NCBI GenBank assembly: GCA_937127435.1
Contig: CAKZLZ010000237.1
Span: 1-58,410, forward strand
Direction of reading: 5' to 3'
From: an uncultured Verrucomicrobiota bacterium
GTDB lineage: Bacteria > Verrucomicrobiota > Kiritimatiellia > SS1-B-03-39 > UBA6053
DNA length: 58,410 bases
The notes below the pieces were generated by a model that was given only the letters and a program-made list of their open reading frames with translations, had not been told where the DNA came from and ran no database searches. Both the position numbers and the translations under genes were made by a program. Positions 26,206 to 36,600 of the stretch are shown piece after piece. The number at the start of each line of letters is the position of its first letter. Position 1 is the first letter of the stretch.

Positions 26206-27033
26206 ATGAAGAAACTTCAACGGGGCGTGATGCTCCTGCTGATGCTGTTCGCAAGCGGTTGCGCCAATGGAATCTTTTATCAGCCCTCCCGGCGCATGGC
26301 CCCGGCCCCGGACAGCCGGGGACTTCAATATGAGGCCGTGGATTTTAAATCCACAGACGGAACGCCCCTGAAAGGATGGTGGCTCCCTGCCCGGGGAAAT
26401 GCCAAAGGGACCGTCATCCATTTCCATGGCAATGCCCAAAACATGAGTACCCACGTCCAATATGCAGACTGGTTGCCGGCCGCGGGCTATAATCTGTTTG
26501 TTTTCGATTATCGTGGCTACGGACAATCCGGCGGGGCCCCGAGCCGTAAGGGATTGCTCCGGGATGGCGTGGCCGCGTTGACCACCGTCCACGCGCGTTC
26601 AGATGTGGATCAAACCGAACTCTTCGTTTGGGGACAAAGTCTTGGCGGGACGGTCGCCTTACAGTCCATGGTTCATGCCAATATTCCCATTAAAGCCGCG
26701 ATCATCGACTCGACCTTCTATAGCTACAGCAAAATCGCCGCCGACAAAATGCGTCAATTCCCCTGGTTCCTGCAACCCCTCAGACTTTTCCGTCCCCTGC
26801 TTATCAGTGGCGGGTATGATGCCTCTTCCGCGGTCAAAAATCTCCCCGAACTCCCGATTTTCTTCATTCACGGGGAAAAGGACCGGGTGATTCCCGCATC
26901 CCACAGTCAAAAACTCCACCAGTTGGCCCCTGCTCATTCTACCCTCTGGATTGTGCCGGGCGCGGACCATTGCGATGCGGTTTTGCGTTTCCCTGAAGAG
27001 GTTAAACCCAAAATCATTAAGTTTTTGGACTGA
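26206..27033 (+). CDS. Lipoprotein alpha/beta hydrolase (BEM46/YfhR-like)
   Basis: 275 residues from the ATG one base after the upstream stop codon. The N-terminus MKKLQRGVMLLLMLFASGCANG is a lipoprotein signal with a lipobox ending in Cys. The hydrolase fold follows: VIHFHGNAQN (oxyanion region), FDYRGYGQSGG, nucleophile Ser in WGQSLGGTVAL, Asp in IHGEKDRVIP and His in GADHCDAV. It would act at the cell envelope on an ester or similar substrate, unknown. Longer in-frame starts at 26116 and 26179 overlap the nuclease gene and would bury the signal peptide. Confidence 0.85.
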   Translation: MKKLQRGVMLLLMLFASGCANGIFYQPSRRMAPAPDSRGLQYEAVDFKSTDGTPLKGWWLPARGNAKGTVIHFHGNAQNMSTHVQYADWLPAAGYNLFVFDYRGYGQSGGAPSRKGLLRDGVAALTTVHARSDVDQTELFVWGQSLGGTVALQSMVHANIPIKAAIIDSTFYSYSKIAADKMRQFPWFLQPLRLFRPLLISGGYDASSAVKNLPELPIFFIHGEKDRVIPASHSQKLHQLAPAHSTLWIVPGADHCDAVLRFPEEVKPKIIKFLD

Positions 27034-27134
27034 TTCATATAAAAGGCAGAAGTTTGGCGTCTCTCCCGGACGGGATGAAATGGCCTGACACTATTGCGGG
27101 AATAGGCACTGCCAAAAACCATGTTGAATACGGG

Positions 27135-27162
27135 TTGACAGTTCTAAAACTATAAATAGGAT
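27135..27162 (+). promoter_or_regulatory. Sigma70-type promoter of hppA
   Basis: TTGACA (27135-27140) and TAGGAT (27157-27162) are separated by 16 bp. The start codon of hppA is 37 bp downstream with a CCGGAGAATT ribosome site. Read by eye; no other good pair was found in the 165-bp gap. Confidence 0.55.
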
Positions 27163-27198
27163 AACTCTTGTCTTTTTAAACCTAGATCCCGGAGAATT

Positions 27199-29613
27199 AT
27201 GAATATCCTCGCCGCGGCCTTACCGGCTGAAGTGTCCCATTTAAACGCAGTTCCACTTATCTGGTGGGCCGTCCCCATCACCTCTCTGATCGCGCTGGTC
27301 GTCGCAGCCCTGTTCTTCCGCTGGATGAAAAAGGAAGACGAAGGCACCGATCTCATGAAAGAGATTGCGGAACATGTCCGCGAAGGCGCCATGGCCTATC
27401 TCCGGGCGCAATACAAAGCCGTGGGAATCGTTTTCGCGGTATTATTTGTGGTCTTTATCATTCTCGCCCTTTTGGGTATTCAAAATATGTTTGTGCCGGT
27501 GGCCTTCCTTACCGGGGGCTTTTTCTCCGGTCTTTGCGGTTACATCGGCATGCGTACCGCCACCCTGGCATCCGCACGTACCGCCAATGGCGCCCGTAAC
27601 AGCCTGGACCGCGGCCTGAAAATGGCTTTCCGCTCCGGTGCGGTCATGGGATTGGTGGTGGTAGGCTTCGGTTTGCTGGATATTTCCCTGTGGTACCTGC
27701 TGCTTAACTACGTTTTTGACAACAATATTTGGGGCCTCGGCGACCATCTGGTGCACAAAGCCGGCATGGACGTCGCTTTCTCAGCCGACATGCTTCAGAA
27801 TGAGCGCTGGCTCTCCGCCAAAATGACCGAGATCACCACCACCATGATTACCTTTGGTATGGGTGCATCTCTGCAAGCCCTCTTCGCCCGTGTGGGCGGC
27901 GGTATTTATACCAAAGCCGCCGATGTGGGAGCTGACCTCGTCGGAAAAGTCGAAGCCGGTATTCCGGAAGATGACCCCCGCAACCCCGCCACCATCGCCG
28001 ACAATGTGGGTGACAACGTAGGTGACGTCGCCGGGATGGGCGCCGACCTTTATGAATCCTACTGTGGATCCATTCTTGCCACCGCCGCTCTGGGTGCGGC
28101 TCTGCCCATTCTGGACATGGACAAAATTATTGCGCCCATGATGGTGGCCGGTATCGGTATCATTGCGTCTTTGATCGGGATTCTGATGGTTCGCACCAAA
28201 GAAGATGCCGGTCCAAAAGATCTGCTTCGCTCCCTGCTCATCGGAACCGTCGGTTCTTCCCTCATCGTATTGGCCGTTCTGGTGTTTATGGTTCTGGGCG
28301 GATACATCACCTGGGGCATCTTCGGCGCCGTGGTTGCCGGTTTGGTTTCCGGTGTTCTCATCGGTCAATCCACAGAGTACTACACTTCCGATGCCTATAA
28401 ACCCACCCGGGGAATCGCCGAACAGGCGGAAATGGGTCCGGCCACCACCATCATTGACGGGATGGCCGTGGGCATGTTCTCGGTCGGCATGCCGGTCGTC
28501 ATTGTGGTCCTCGGCATTATGTTCGCCTTCGGACTCTCCGGTGGATTCGTAAACATTTCTGACGGTCTCTACGGCGTCGGTTTTGCCGCGGTGGGCATGC
28601 TCTCCACCCTTGGAATCGTGATGGCAACCGATGCCTTCGGTCCCATCGCCGATAATGCCGGCGGAAACGCGGAAATGGCCAAACTCGGCAAAGAAGTCCG
28701 TGCCCGTACCGACGAACTCGATATGCTGGGGAACACCACCGCCGCGACCGGTGAAGGATTCGCCATCGGTTCCGCCGCCCTCACCGCCATGGCCCTGCTG
28801 GCCGCTTATGTTGAGGAAGTGAAACTCTGGATCAGTAAATTGGCGGCCGACGCCAGTTTCAAAGTGGGAGACACCCTGTTCTTCAACACGCCAACTAAAA
28901 TGGCCGAAATGCTTCCGGATGCCAACATCATCCGCGACGGCGGAAAAGCGATCTCTTCAGAAGGAGATATTCTGGGCTTGGTGATCAACCAGTCCCATAT
29001 CGCAGACTTCATTCAGGTCTACGATGTCACCCTGCTCAACCCCAAACTCCTCTGCGGACTGTTTATCGGTTCCATGATGTGTTTTGTATTCTGCGCCATG
29101 ACCATGAAAGCGGTTGGCCGGGCAGCCGGAGACATGGTGCGCGAAGTCCGTCGTCAGTTCAAAGACATGCCGGGAATTCTGGAAGGCACCGAAACGCCTG
29201 ATTACGCGCGTTGCGTAGGCATCTCCACCAAAGGCGCCCAACGTGAAATGATCCTTCCCTCCCTGTTGGCGGTTGCGGTTCCGGTCCTCACCGGACTCAT
29301 CCTCGGCGTCGCCGGCGTGATGGGCATGTTGGCCGGCGGACTCTGCACCGGATTCACCCTCGCCTGCATGCTGAACAATGCCGGGGGAGCCTGGGACAAT
29401 GCCAAGAAATACATCGAGAAAGGCAATCACGGCGGTAAAAACTCCGAAGCCCACAAAGCGGGCGTCGTAGGCGATACCGTCGGGGATCCCTTCAAAGATA
29501 CCTCCGGTCCTTCCCTGAACATTCTAATCAAATTGATGACCATGGTCAGCGTGGTATTCACCGGACTGATCGTCAAATACTCCAGTGTATTTGCCGACCT
29601 GATCGGATTCTAA
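27199..29613 (+). CDS. hppA: Membrane-bound ion-translocating pyrophosphatase
   Basis: 804 residues, about 16 membrane helices. It couples PPi hydrolysis to export of H+ or Na+. Signature motifs are present: [23 protein letters not shown] (substrate and Mg binding), [39 protein letters not shown], and C-terminal [12 protein letters not shown] with [21 protein letters not shown]. The segment [20 protein letters not shown] has Ala where K+-independent enzymes have Lys (GNTTKA), which marks the K+-dependent class, often Na+-pumping. The Lys usually seen in A-x-G-K-G is Glu here. Length exceeds the common 680-730 residues because of a loop around residues 545-600. Own promoter and terminator, so monocistronic. 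Confidence 0.95.
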   Translation: MNILAAALPAEVSHLNAVPLIWWAVPITSLIALVVAALFFRWMKKEDEGTDLMKEIAEHVREGAMAYLRAQYKAVGIVFAVLFVVFIILALLGIQNMFVPVAFLTGGFFSGLCGYIGMRTATLASARTANGARNSLDRGLKMAFRSGAVMGLVVVGFGLLDISLWYLLLNYVFDNNIWGLGDHLVHKAGMDVAFSADMLQNERWLSAKMTEITTTMITFGMGASLQALFARVGGGIYTKAADVGADLVGKVEAGIPEDDPRNPATIADNVGDNVGDVAGMGADLYESYCGSILATAALGAALPILDMDKIIAPMMVAGIGIIASLIGILMVRTKEDAGPKDLLRSLLIGTVGSSLIVLAVLVFMVLGGYITWGIFGAVVAGLVSGVLIGQSTEYYTSDAYKPTRGIAEQAEMGPATTIIDGMAVGMFSVGMPVVIVVLGIMFAFGLSGGFVNISDGLYGVGFAAVGMLSTLGIVMATDAFGPIADNAGGNAEMAKLGKEVRARTDELDMLGNTTAATGEGFAIGSAALTAMALLAAYVEEVKLWISKLAADASFKVGDTLFFNTPTKMAEMLPDANIIRDGGKAISSEGDILGLVINQSHIADFIQVYDVTLLNPKLLCGLFIGSMMCFVFCAMTMKAVGRAAGDMVREVRRQFKDMPGILEGTETPDYARCVGISTKGAQREMILPSLLAVAVPVLTGLILGVAGVMGMLAGGLCTGFTLACMLNNAGGAWDNAKKYIEKGNHGGKNSEAHKAGVVGDTVGDPFKDTSGPSLNILIKLMTMVSVVFTGLIVKYSSVFADLIGF

Positions 29614-29635
29614 AACGCGGGATTCCGAACCCGAG

Positions 29636-29673
29636 AATCCGCAGTCTGCTCCGGCAGCCTGCGGATTTTTTTT
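29636..29673 (+). terminator. Rho-independent terminator of hppA
   Basis: Arms AATCCGCAG (29636-29644) and CTGCGGATT (29659-29667) form a 9-bp stem with a 14-base loop and are followed by a run of eight T (29666-29673). It lies 22 bp past the stop codon. Confidence 0.9.
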
Positions 29674-29852
29674 GTTTAGATTCAATCCCAACTCCCGGGC
29701 CGGAGGTCCGCAACGATACCAACCCGGTGCGCCTGCCCGAAGGACGCCCCAGCGGCCAGGGAAGCACTGGGGAACAAACACCCGACAGATCCCGGACTGA
29801 TATTTCCATGGGCCTTCAGCCCAAAAGTACGATTCCGATCCGCATCCCCGCA
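29674..29852. other. Non-coding stretch, no gene recognised
   Basis: Between the hppA terminator and the PEP-CTERM remnant. Short open frames exist on the minus strand but none has a ribosome site, a recognisable domain or a plausible composition. Nothing further is seen. Confidence 0.5.
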
Positions 29853-29978
29853 TCATATTTTCCGGTTTCGCCGTATCGCTCCCAATCCAAAAGCCACAAC
29901 ACCTAACAGGATAAAGCTGAGGGTGGCAGATTCCGGAATCGCGATGGAAAGTTGAACCGGGCTTCCTAAACTTGCATT
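29853..29978 (-). pseudogene. Remnant of a PEP-CTERM protein gene (C-terminal sorting tail only)
   Basis: Read on the minus strand this frame gives 41 codons ending in a complete sorting tail: IPESATLSFI, then a hydrophobic stretch (LLGVVAFGLGAI), then RRNRKI and a stop at 29853-29855. An in-frame TGA at 29979-29981 closes it upstream and there is no start codon or body. It therefore looks like the 3' end of a deleted gene. The motif reads PES instead of the canonical PEP, similar to variants in this phylum. Two intact PEP-CTERM genes lie 13-17 kb away. Confidence 0.75.
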
Positions 29979-30034
29979 TCACCTCTGTGGATCAACATCC
30001 CCATATCACGGGTGCCTGAAATCCTCAATTTGCA

Positions 30035-31096
30035 TTAAGGAACTGCAATCATCGCCGCTTTAAACCCGTCCGTCGCGGTGTTTTTGTAGCCCTCACCCTC
30101 TCGGTCAATAAACAGCGCGTCCAGCCCCGCTTGCGCCTCCACCCAGGCGATCCCCTCTTCTGTCCCCATCACGAACAGCGCTGTTGCCACTGCATCTGCA
30201 GTCATGCAATCCTCCGCCAATACCGAAACGGACGCCAGGGTATGCTTGGCAGGCCGACCGGTCCGCGGATCCAAAATATGATGCCGTAAACCTGCGTCAT
30301 CCACCACATAATTCCGATAATCGCCTGAAGTTGCCAGGCCCCGGTTTTCGACCCCCACCACCTGCATGGCTTTTTCGGAGGCATTCATTGCGGGTACCTG
30401 AACCCCGATTCGCCAGGGAATGTCGAAGCCGTTCACCCCCCGGCAAAGCAACTCGCCCCCAATCTCCACATAAATATTTTCATAGCCTTCGGCCCTCAAC
30501 AGTCCCGCCACCCGGTCCACGCCGTAGCCTTTGGCAATGGCGGATAAGTTTATTTCCACATCCGCCACGGTTTTGGTTAAACCGGCATCCGTCAATTTAA
30601 GCAAGGTCATCCCCACCCGCTTCAAAACTTCCTGAATCTCGGCTTCAGCGGGCCCTTCCCCTTTCTGCCCGGCCTCTCCAAATCCCCAAAGATTAATCAA
30701 AGGCCCCAGAGTAGGATCAAAACTCCCGTTCGTTTGCTGAAAAATTTCAAAACTCCGCACCAACACATCCTGAAAACGTTCCCCCACCGGAAAAACCTCG
30801 TCTTCTTCCAAACGGTTAAACCGGGAAATTTCGCTCTCCGGCATATAGGTCGACATCGCTTCATTTACCGCCAGCAGTTCCATTTCCACTTTCGTCTGCA
30901 AAGCCGCCGTATCTTCAGAGCTCAACGCCGTCCCAGCAATTTTCACCTGATACGTGGTGCCCATGGTCTCCCCCGCAAATGAAGTCACCGGCCCCGACTT
31001 GTGCGGGAATACCGAGGGCGATTGTGCCAGCCAAATGCCGACAACCGCCAACACGATCAACATCCCCAGGAAAAAAATATTCGCTTTCGATTTCAT
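30035..31096 (-). CDS. apbE: FAD:protein FMN transferase (ApbE family)
   Basis: 353 residues with an N-terminal membrane anchor or signal (IFFLGMLIVLAVVGIWLA). Motifs: GETMGTTYQVKI, STYMPESEISRFN, GSFDPTLGPLINLWGFG, DVEINLSAIAKGYGVDRV, YVEIGGELLCRG, HHILDPRTGRP and CMTADAVATALFVMG, the last with the Mg-binding acidic residues. The family attaches FMN covalently to a Thr in flavoproteins such as NqrB, NqrC and RnfG, outside the cytoplasmic membrane. No nqr or rnf gene is in the window. With the pyrophosphatase it may belong to a sodium-based energy scheme (inference). Confidence 0.92.
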   Translation of the reverse strand: MKSKANIFFLGMLIVLAVVGIWLAQSPSVFPHKSGPVTSFAGETMGTTYQVKIAGTALSSEDTAALQTKVEMELLAVNEAMSTYMPESEISRFNRLEEDEVFPVGERFQDVLVRSFEIFQQTNGSFDPTLGPLINLWGFGEAGQKGEGPAEAEIQEVLKRVGMTLLKLTDAGLTKTVADVEINLSAIAKGYGVDRVAGLLRAEGYENIYVEIGGELLCRGVNGFDIPWRIGVQVPAMNASEKAMQVVGVENRGLATSGDYRNYVVDDAGLRHHILDPRTGRPAKHTLASVSVLAEDCMTADAVATALFVMGTEEGIAWVEAQAGLDALFIDREGEGYKNTATDGFKAAMIAVP

Positions 31097-31261
31097 AAGA
31101 GCTCTTTACGACGCCATTGCCATTTCGGAAAGCTCTTTTCATTAGCCAGTTTCGCAAAATCCGCTAAACCGCAGAGGGCAAGACCCAATTTGTCGTTTCA
31201 CTCAGATGAATTTATCGTTTTTAAACATTGTTAATTTAAAATGGAAAAGCAATAACCATAG

Positions 31262-31939
31262 ATGAGGATCCTAACAGGAATTTTTACCGGGAAACTGCAT
31301 CGAAGCTCCTTTAGAAAAAACGCACTCAATAAAAAATGTTCCCCATCAATAACAGTGAAAACAAAAGAAACAGAAGCAGATGACCGGAGTTTCATTCTGA
31401 AAATTGATGCAAAAAACCACATCAAATTTTTTAATCAATCCTGGTTGGATTTTGCCAAAGAAAATATGGGCGTAGACTTTGCGGAGATCTATATCGATCA
31501 GCCCCTGAAAAAGTTTATTGCCAATCCTGAAACCTGGCACATTTATGAAATTGCCATCAACCAGGTTAGAGCTGAAACCACCGGCAAAATCATTTGGAGC
31601 TTTCGTTGTGACTCCCCTGAATGCCGTCGGTATATGAGAATGCAAATCACCAAAGATGCGGAGGATTTCATTGAATTCAAAAGCCACATCGAAAAACAAG
31701 AAGCCCGTGATCCGGTCCTGATTCTCAATTCACAGGTTTCCCGGACAGAGGAACACCTCACGATATGCGGCTGGTGTAAAAAAGTTCAACTCAACGCGGA
31801 TCAATGGGTTGAAATAGAGGTGGCCGTCGAGCAATTACAGCTCTTTGACCAAACCCAATTGCCTCAACTCACACACAGCATTTGCCCCCACTGCCATCAG
31901 GAGGTCCTTAAAGAAATTGAAAGCCGGCCCGCGGAATAA
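31262..31939 (+). CDS. Small PAS-like protein with C-terminal zinc-ribbon-type motif
   Basis: 225 residues. Residues about 42-145 look like a PAS-type sensor (FILKIDAKNHIKFFNQSWLDFAKENMG and a later RRYMRMQITKDAEDFIEF). Residues about 165-215 hold ICGWCKKVQLNADQWVEIE followed by HSICPHCHQEVLKEIE, the paired CxxC arrangement found at the end of many sensor kinases and diguanylate cyclases. Here it stands alone without kinase, GGDEF or HTH output, so it may be a partner or sink protein of a signalling path. Basic residues 1-35 look weakly conserved and the true start could be a GTG near 31355. Ribosome site weak. Confidence 0.6.
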   Translation: MRILTGIFTGKLHRSSFRKNALNKKCSPSITVKTKETEADDRSFILKIDAKNHIKFFNQSWLDFAKENMGVDFAEIYIDQPLKKFIANPETWHIYEIAINQVRAETTGKIIWSFRCDSPECRRYMRMQITKDAEDFIEFKSHIEKQEARDPVLILNSQVSRTEEHLTICGWCKKVQLNADQWVEIEVAVEQLQLFDQTQLPQLTHSICPHCHQEVLKEIESRPAE

Positions 31940-32042
31940 AAAGCAAGCCGGTGTACAGCCTTTTGTCTGGCATACCGACCCTGTTTCCCTATAGGCTCCT
32001 GTTGACGCAGAACGATTTAACCCCAAAGAACACAAAACCCAA

Positions 32043-32456
32043 ATGAACGTAGCACCTGATCTTCAATCCTGCCTGCTTTGCGATGATGTCCGCCGTGAGC
32101 AGAATGGAAAATTTATTCTGATCGGTCTTTTTGACGCTTTGGGAGTTCCGAACTTCCCGCTCAAATATCCGCGTATCTGCATGGTCACCCGCTGGTGCAG
32201 TGGCGAAGGGGAATTTATTCAGTCCAGCCGCATTTTAAAACCCGACCGGCAAACGCCCCTGGTCCAGGGCAAAGACATTCCGGTGCGTCTGAAAGATGAT
32301 CTGCACACCGCCACCAACGTGGAATTCTTTATGAATGTCGAATTTGAAGAACCCGGCGTTTACTGGGTGGAAGTCATCCTCGATGGCCACCTCAAACTCA
32401 CCTACCCGCTTCGTTTGGGCCAGATTCAACTCCAGGAACCTCCGCAGGTCCCATGA
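32043..32456 (+). CDS. Conserved small beta-rich protein, DUF6941-like
   Basis: 137 residues. The N-terminus PDLQSCLLCDDVRREQNGKFILIGLFDAL resembles the DUF6941 family (assignment from memory), whose members are small beta-sandwich proteins of unknown role. The C-terminal half is strand-rich (VEFEEPGVYWVEVILDGHLKLTYPLRLGQI). No signal peptide. The stop overlaps the start of the next gene (ATGA at 32453-32456), beginning a tightly packed three-gene set. Confidence 0.65.
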   Translation: MNVAPDLQSCLLCDDVRREQNGKFILIGLFDALGVPNFPLKYPRICMVTRWCSGEGEFIQSSRILKPDRQTPLVQGKDIPVRLKDDLHTATNVEFFMNVEFEEPGVYWVEVILDGHLKLTYPLRLGQIQLQEPPQVP

Positions 32457-33109
32457 AGACCCGCAGCCTCCCGCTGCTGATTGTTCCGATCCTCGGAGCC
32501 CTGCTGGCTTGGATTTTCCGACCTCCGGAAGTCGATTGGAAAACCCTGGAATCCCCCTCTCCGCTACAGATCGAATCGAAATCCCTTTCGGTTCCCCATG
32601 GACGCGATCTTGATTTCATTTGCCTTCCCGACTCGAACCTTGCATTGAGTGTGATCGAAGTTCCCGCTTCCATTTTGGCCCTTTACCCGGAAGAAACCAA
32701 CAGCCATGCCGGCGCCATAGCCTTTGCAAAATGGCTCTCGGCCCGCAGTGGAAAAACCCTTCGGCTCCCCACAGCTGAAGAATGGCGAACCGCAGCCCGG
32801 GCGGGTATAAAAAATGCCGAATTCGCCTGGGGCTTTGGCCCGGCATCTCCCCCCAAAGGGCTGCACTTCGCCTTAGCAAAGGCACCCCGGAATCCCGGCC
32901 CCGCCTTCGGCTACGGATTCAAAGATCTTGCCGGGGGCAAATGGGAGTGGACACAGGAAGGTCTTCTCCTCGGCAGCGCCTGGTCCGAACAGGATCCGCA
33001 AACCCTCTACATTGATCATGCATTTACACCCCCGGCGAACTATGCTGGAGAGGACACCGCAATCCGCTTGCTTTGGGAAAACCCACTCCATACCCTGCCC
33101 CAACAATGA
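32453..33109 (+). CDS. Membrane-anchored degenerate FGE/SUMF1-like protein
   Basis: 218 residues. Residues about 5-22 are a membrane anchor. From about 80 the sequence follows the formylglycine-generating-enzyme fold: AIAFAKWLSARSGKTLRLPTAEEWRTAARAG, then FGYGFKDLAGGKWEWTQEGLLLGSAW and a terminal DTAIRLLW. In full enzymes the corresponding segments read RLPTEAEWEYAARGG, N-V-W-E-W and GFR. Here GNVWEW is replaced by GKWEW and the catalytic Cys pair is absent, so it is probably a non-catalytic relative. Start and stop overlap its neighbours by 4 bp each. Confidence 0.65.
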   Translation: MKTRSLPLLIVPILGALLAWIFRPPEVDWKTLESPSPLQIESKSLSVPHGRDLDFICLPDSNLALSVIEVPASILALYPEETNSHAGAIAFAKWLSARSGKTLRLPTAEEWRTAARAGIKNAEFAWGFGPASPPKGLHFALAKAPRNPGPAFGYGFKDLAGGKWEWTQEGLLLGSAWSEQDPQTLYIDHAFTPPANYAGEDTAIRLLWENPLHTLPQQ

Positions 33110-33654
33110 CTATGAATAACAGCTCCCTCAAACTTTTCTTTTCCATGGAACTTTCTGAAGCGCCTCCGACCGTCAACGACATCCCGGAGATGATGAAGCA
33201 CCTCAATGGCGATCCGGAATCCTTCATCTTACTTGAATACCCCGGCGGACATTTTCAGGGTTACGAAATCCCGGACCAAGGTCATATCGCCTACCATCTT
33301 GAATACGCCGTGATTGATGAAGAAAACGGAGATATTCAACAATGGGAAAACTGCGATCCGGTGAGCATGGAACAGTTTGCGGCCATGCTGCGAATGCTGA
33401 TTGAAGGCAACGAACAATGGATAGAAATGATCCCCTGGCAGGAAATGGATCTTTCGGCTCCCATCGACGGCGATGTGCAGATCGGACAGTTTTCGCCGAA
33501 CGATGCCCACCGCTTGCTCAACGCCCTCGACCAAAGTGAAATCCCCGTGCGCATGGAACAAGTCACCGGCACCAGTTTTGCCATCATCGTTTCCGGCGCA
33601 GATCTTCCCCGGGCAAATGAAGTACTCGCCAAAGCCATGAACCTGCAGGTTTAA
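33106..33654 (+). CDS. Unrecognised acidic protein
   Basis: 182 residues from the ATG that overlaps the preceding stop (ATGA); a second ATG two codons later is equally possible. The composition is acidic. The last 50 residues (DAHRLLNALDQSEIPVRMEQ...IIVSGADLPRANEVLAKAMNL) resemble the small alpha/beta unit of DUF2007-type putative signal proteins, which is only a resemblance. The N-terminal 110 residues are not recognised. It is third of the coupled three-gene set and convergent with the giant amylase gene, 24 bp away. Confidence 0.6.
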   Translation: MTMNNSSLKLFFSMELSEAPPTVNDIPEMMKHLNGDPESFILLEYPGGHFQGYEIPDQGHIAYHLEYAVIDEENGDIQQWENCDPVSMEQFAAMLRMLIEGNEQWIEMIPWQEMDLSAPIDGDVQIGQFSPNDAHRLLNALDQSEIPVRMEQVTGTSFAIIVSGADLPRANEVLAKAMNLQV

Positions 33655-33678
33655 CCTTACACGGTTTTCGCAAATGGG

Positions 33679-36600
33679 TTAAGGCGCCAAATCCACGCTC
33701 ACCCGATAGAAGCGATTGTCGACTGCAGACGGATCCGGCGTGGTATGTGTGCCGTCATCCTCCCACTGCAACAAGGCCCCGTTTCCGGTCACGGTTTCTG
33801 CAATTTTCCAATCGGGAGCGGTCAGCGGATCATCATTGTACCAAAGGGTGTACACCCGTCCGGCGAGCGTAGGTAAATCGAAAGCGGGCCCGGCGGGGTT
33901 GGCGAGGGTACTGGGTTGCACCCCGAATCCGGCTTCCGGATTGTTCGGATCAAATCCGGCAATAAAGGCCTCTCGGTTATCGTTTTTACCATTGGCCGCA
34001 TCCGCATCCGGATCGGCTCCGGTGTCGGTTCCAAAGTAGGCATACTCCCACCAGGCGGGCAGACCGTCGGCATCACGATCGGTCGATCCGGTTTCCAGAC
34101 TGAGTACAACGCTGAAACTGTTTTCGCCGGTTTCATTTTCGATTTCCATCTGACGGGTAAAGGCCTGATTCCGCATGTTGACGGTATCAAATTCAAGCAC
34201 CCCGATCACATCATCCACCGCATTGGTATTCAGCGCGGCCTGGGTCATGCTCAAGGCGGCAGTCACAGGTTCTTCGCGACTGTTAATCACCGCATAACGA
34301 TTGTTCGCCATGTCCAGCACTTCACTCAGATCCTGTTGACCGCGCACCAACATCGAATTTAAATCCGGGGAAAGTCCCATGCGGATATAGAGTTTGTTGA
34401 CATCACCGGACAGAACGTAATCCCCCTGCAGACGGGTGGTGCCATCGGCCAGGGAAATGGTTTTTACAATATGTCCGCCCGGTGCGGTAAAGGTCCATCC
34501 ATTTGCGCCGGCAGCGGTCACGGTATACATGCCGTTCACGTAGGCGGAACTGCCGCCACCGGTCCCGTCGGCGAACCAATCCTTAAATCCGGAACTGCGG
34601 TGGGCATCCACGGCTTCGTTCACAACATTGGCCGTCCCCTCTTCTTCGCTTTCCCCCCGGGCATAACCGGGCTGGGTGCCGACCACCTGAAAAACTTTTC
34701 CGTTTTCAGGATTCCGGGCAAAAGCCGCCACCAGCCGTCCGCCCATGGCTTCGAACACCGCAAACACCTGATCGTTCGCCAACAGATATTCATTCTCACC
34801 GTCCAGATCCACATCTTCGGCCGTGGCCGTGGTCGTGGAAGTGGCGGACGCTGCCCAGATTTCCGCCCGTTTGTACAAGGCCGCCTGACGCAATTGCGCC
34901 TGGGCACGTTTAGAGAAATCCGCCAAAGTTTGATAATCTGTGTCGGGGTAAATGTACGCGCCGGTACTGAATTTACTCAGGTCGTTGTTGCTCTGATTAT
35001 GGAAGGCGGTGATAAACATGCCGGCATGCAAAGTGGCGCGTCCCAATCGACTTAACCCATCCGTTCCGGACATGGCATCGACCTGCGTCCAGGCCGCATC
35101 GGAAACCCCGCCAACCCCGATTTCACCGAAGGCCGTCGGCATGGAAATGCCGCTGCGGATTTCAAACACTTTCCCGTTAAGTCCTTCCTCACGACCTGAC
35201 TGGCCAAAATACCAATTGCTGTAACTCTCCTGGGTCGCATGATCGATAAAGTCTTTGGAGGTCATATTCAAACCCAGTCCGGTTCCACGCCCGACCGTTC
35301 CCCAGTTGTCTCCCATGTTGTCCGGCGGCTGCGAAAGATCCACGCCTCCCTGCGCCACATTGTCCAACGAAACTAATTCGATCCAGGGACGGTTTGCCAA
35401 CCACCGCAAGTTGCGGTCGTACGCATCGGCCTGGTCTTTCTCCCGGAAGTCTTCCATGTCACTCACCAGAATCAATACCTGATCCTGGGTGCCGCTGCGC
35501 GCACGGCGGCCGAGCAGTTCCCGTAAAGAATAATTGAGGCCGCTGTCATAATTTTCGAAACGGAAATCGCTGGCAAAATCATTGATCACAAACAGCTTCA
35601 CCCCGTTCACTTCGTTCAGGCGGTATCCCGCTGAACCCAAGGCCTCATTGCGTCCGAACCATTTAAAGATATGCCGCATTTGATCTGCCACCGTGTGGGT
35701 ATATCCCATGGCCGCAATTTCAGTAAGCGTCTCGCCATCAAGTACCCGTTCCGGTGCCCATAAAACTTTATCGGAAGGCGCCGCACCATAAATCTCACTC
35801 AAAATTTCAGAGGCAAGGTTGATGTTGTCTACCGTATAGGCGGTGGAAGTAAACGGCAGCATATGGTCAGAAAAAGTACTGCCCAACAAATGCACCACCC
35901 CGTCAGAAATTAAATCTCCGATACGCTGATTAAGAGCCGGTCCGTCCCGCCAGGGTTTGTTGAGTGCAGGATCCACGGTGGCCCATTGAATGGCGGAAGC
36001 CAGGGTCGCGGTCAGATGAAGGTTTAATGCCTCACTGTAAGCCCCGTGCGCTTCGATGAGCCGGTAATACCCCGCACCCGCATCATCGTTGATGCGATCC
36101 TGCATTTCGGATCCGGGACGGATCGGCTGATTGCCATGCACGACCAGTGCGAGCTTTGCGCGTTTGCCACGGTCGTTGTCGCCACTGCGGCTAAACCAAC
36201 TGTAAAGAATACTCTTGTCGCCTGAGATACTGCTTTGGTCTTTATAGTACGACGAGGCAATGAAGTCATTGCGAATAGAGTCACGCACATCACTGCGCCC
36301 CCCGATATCTCCGAGACCGGGTCCGGAATTATCAATGCCGTCCCGCACCGTGTACACCTGGAAGTTCAGACTGTCGGCATTTCCGTTCCACCCCGCATCC
36401 AGTAAGGCCTGGCGACTGATCGACGCCTCCATGGCATCGAGTTCGGAATTGAAATACGCCTGGCCAAACCCATTTGCATCCGCCTGGGTGCGTCGCACTA
36501 CCCCTTTGGCGAAGAGGTCTTCGCCGATGGCCGTGGTATTATCTCCGGAGTCGGTATCAATATAGACGGCGCCGTTATCGGCACTGTAAATCGCGACCAC

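Noticed and set aside
29524..29982. Minus-strand 152-codon frame after hppA
   Set aside because: Overlaps the hppA end and terminator. The PEP-CTERM tail in this region is in another frame, which is the one with meaning.
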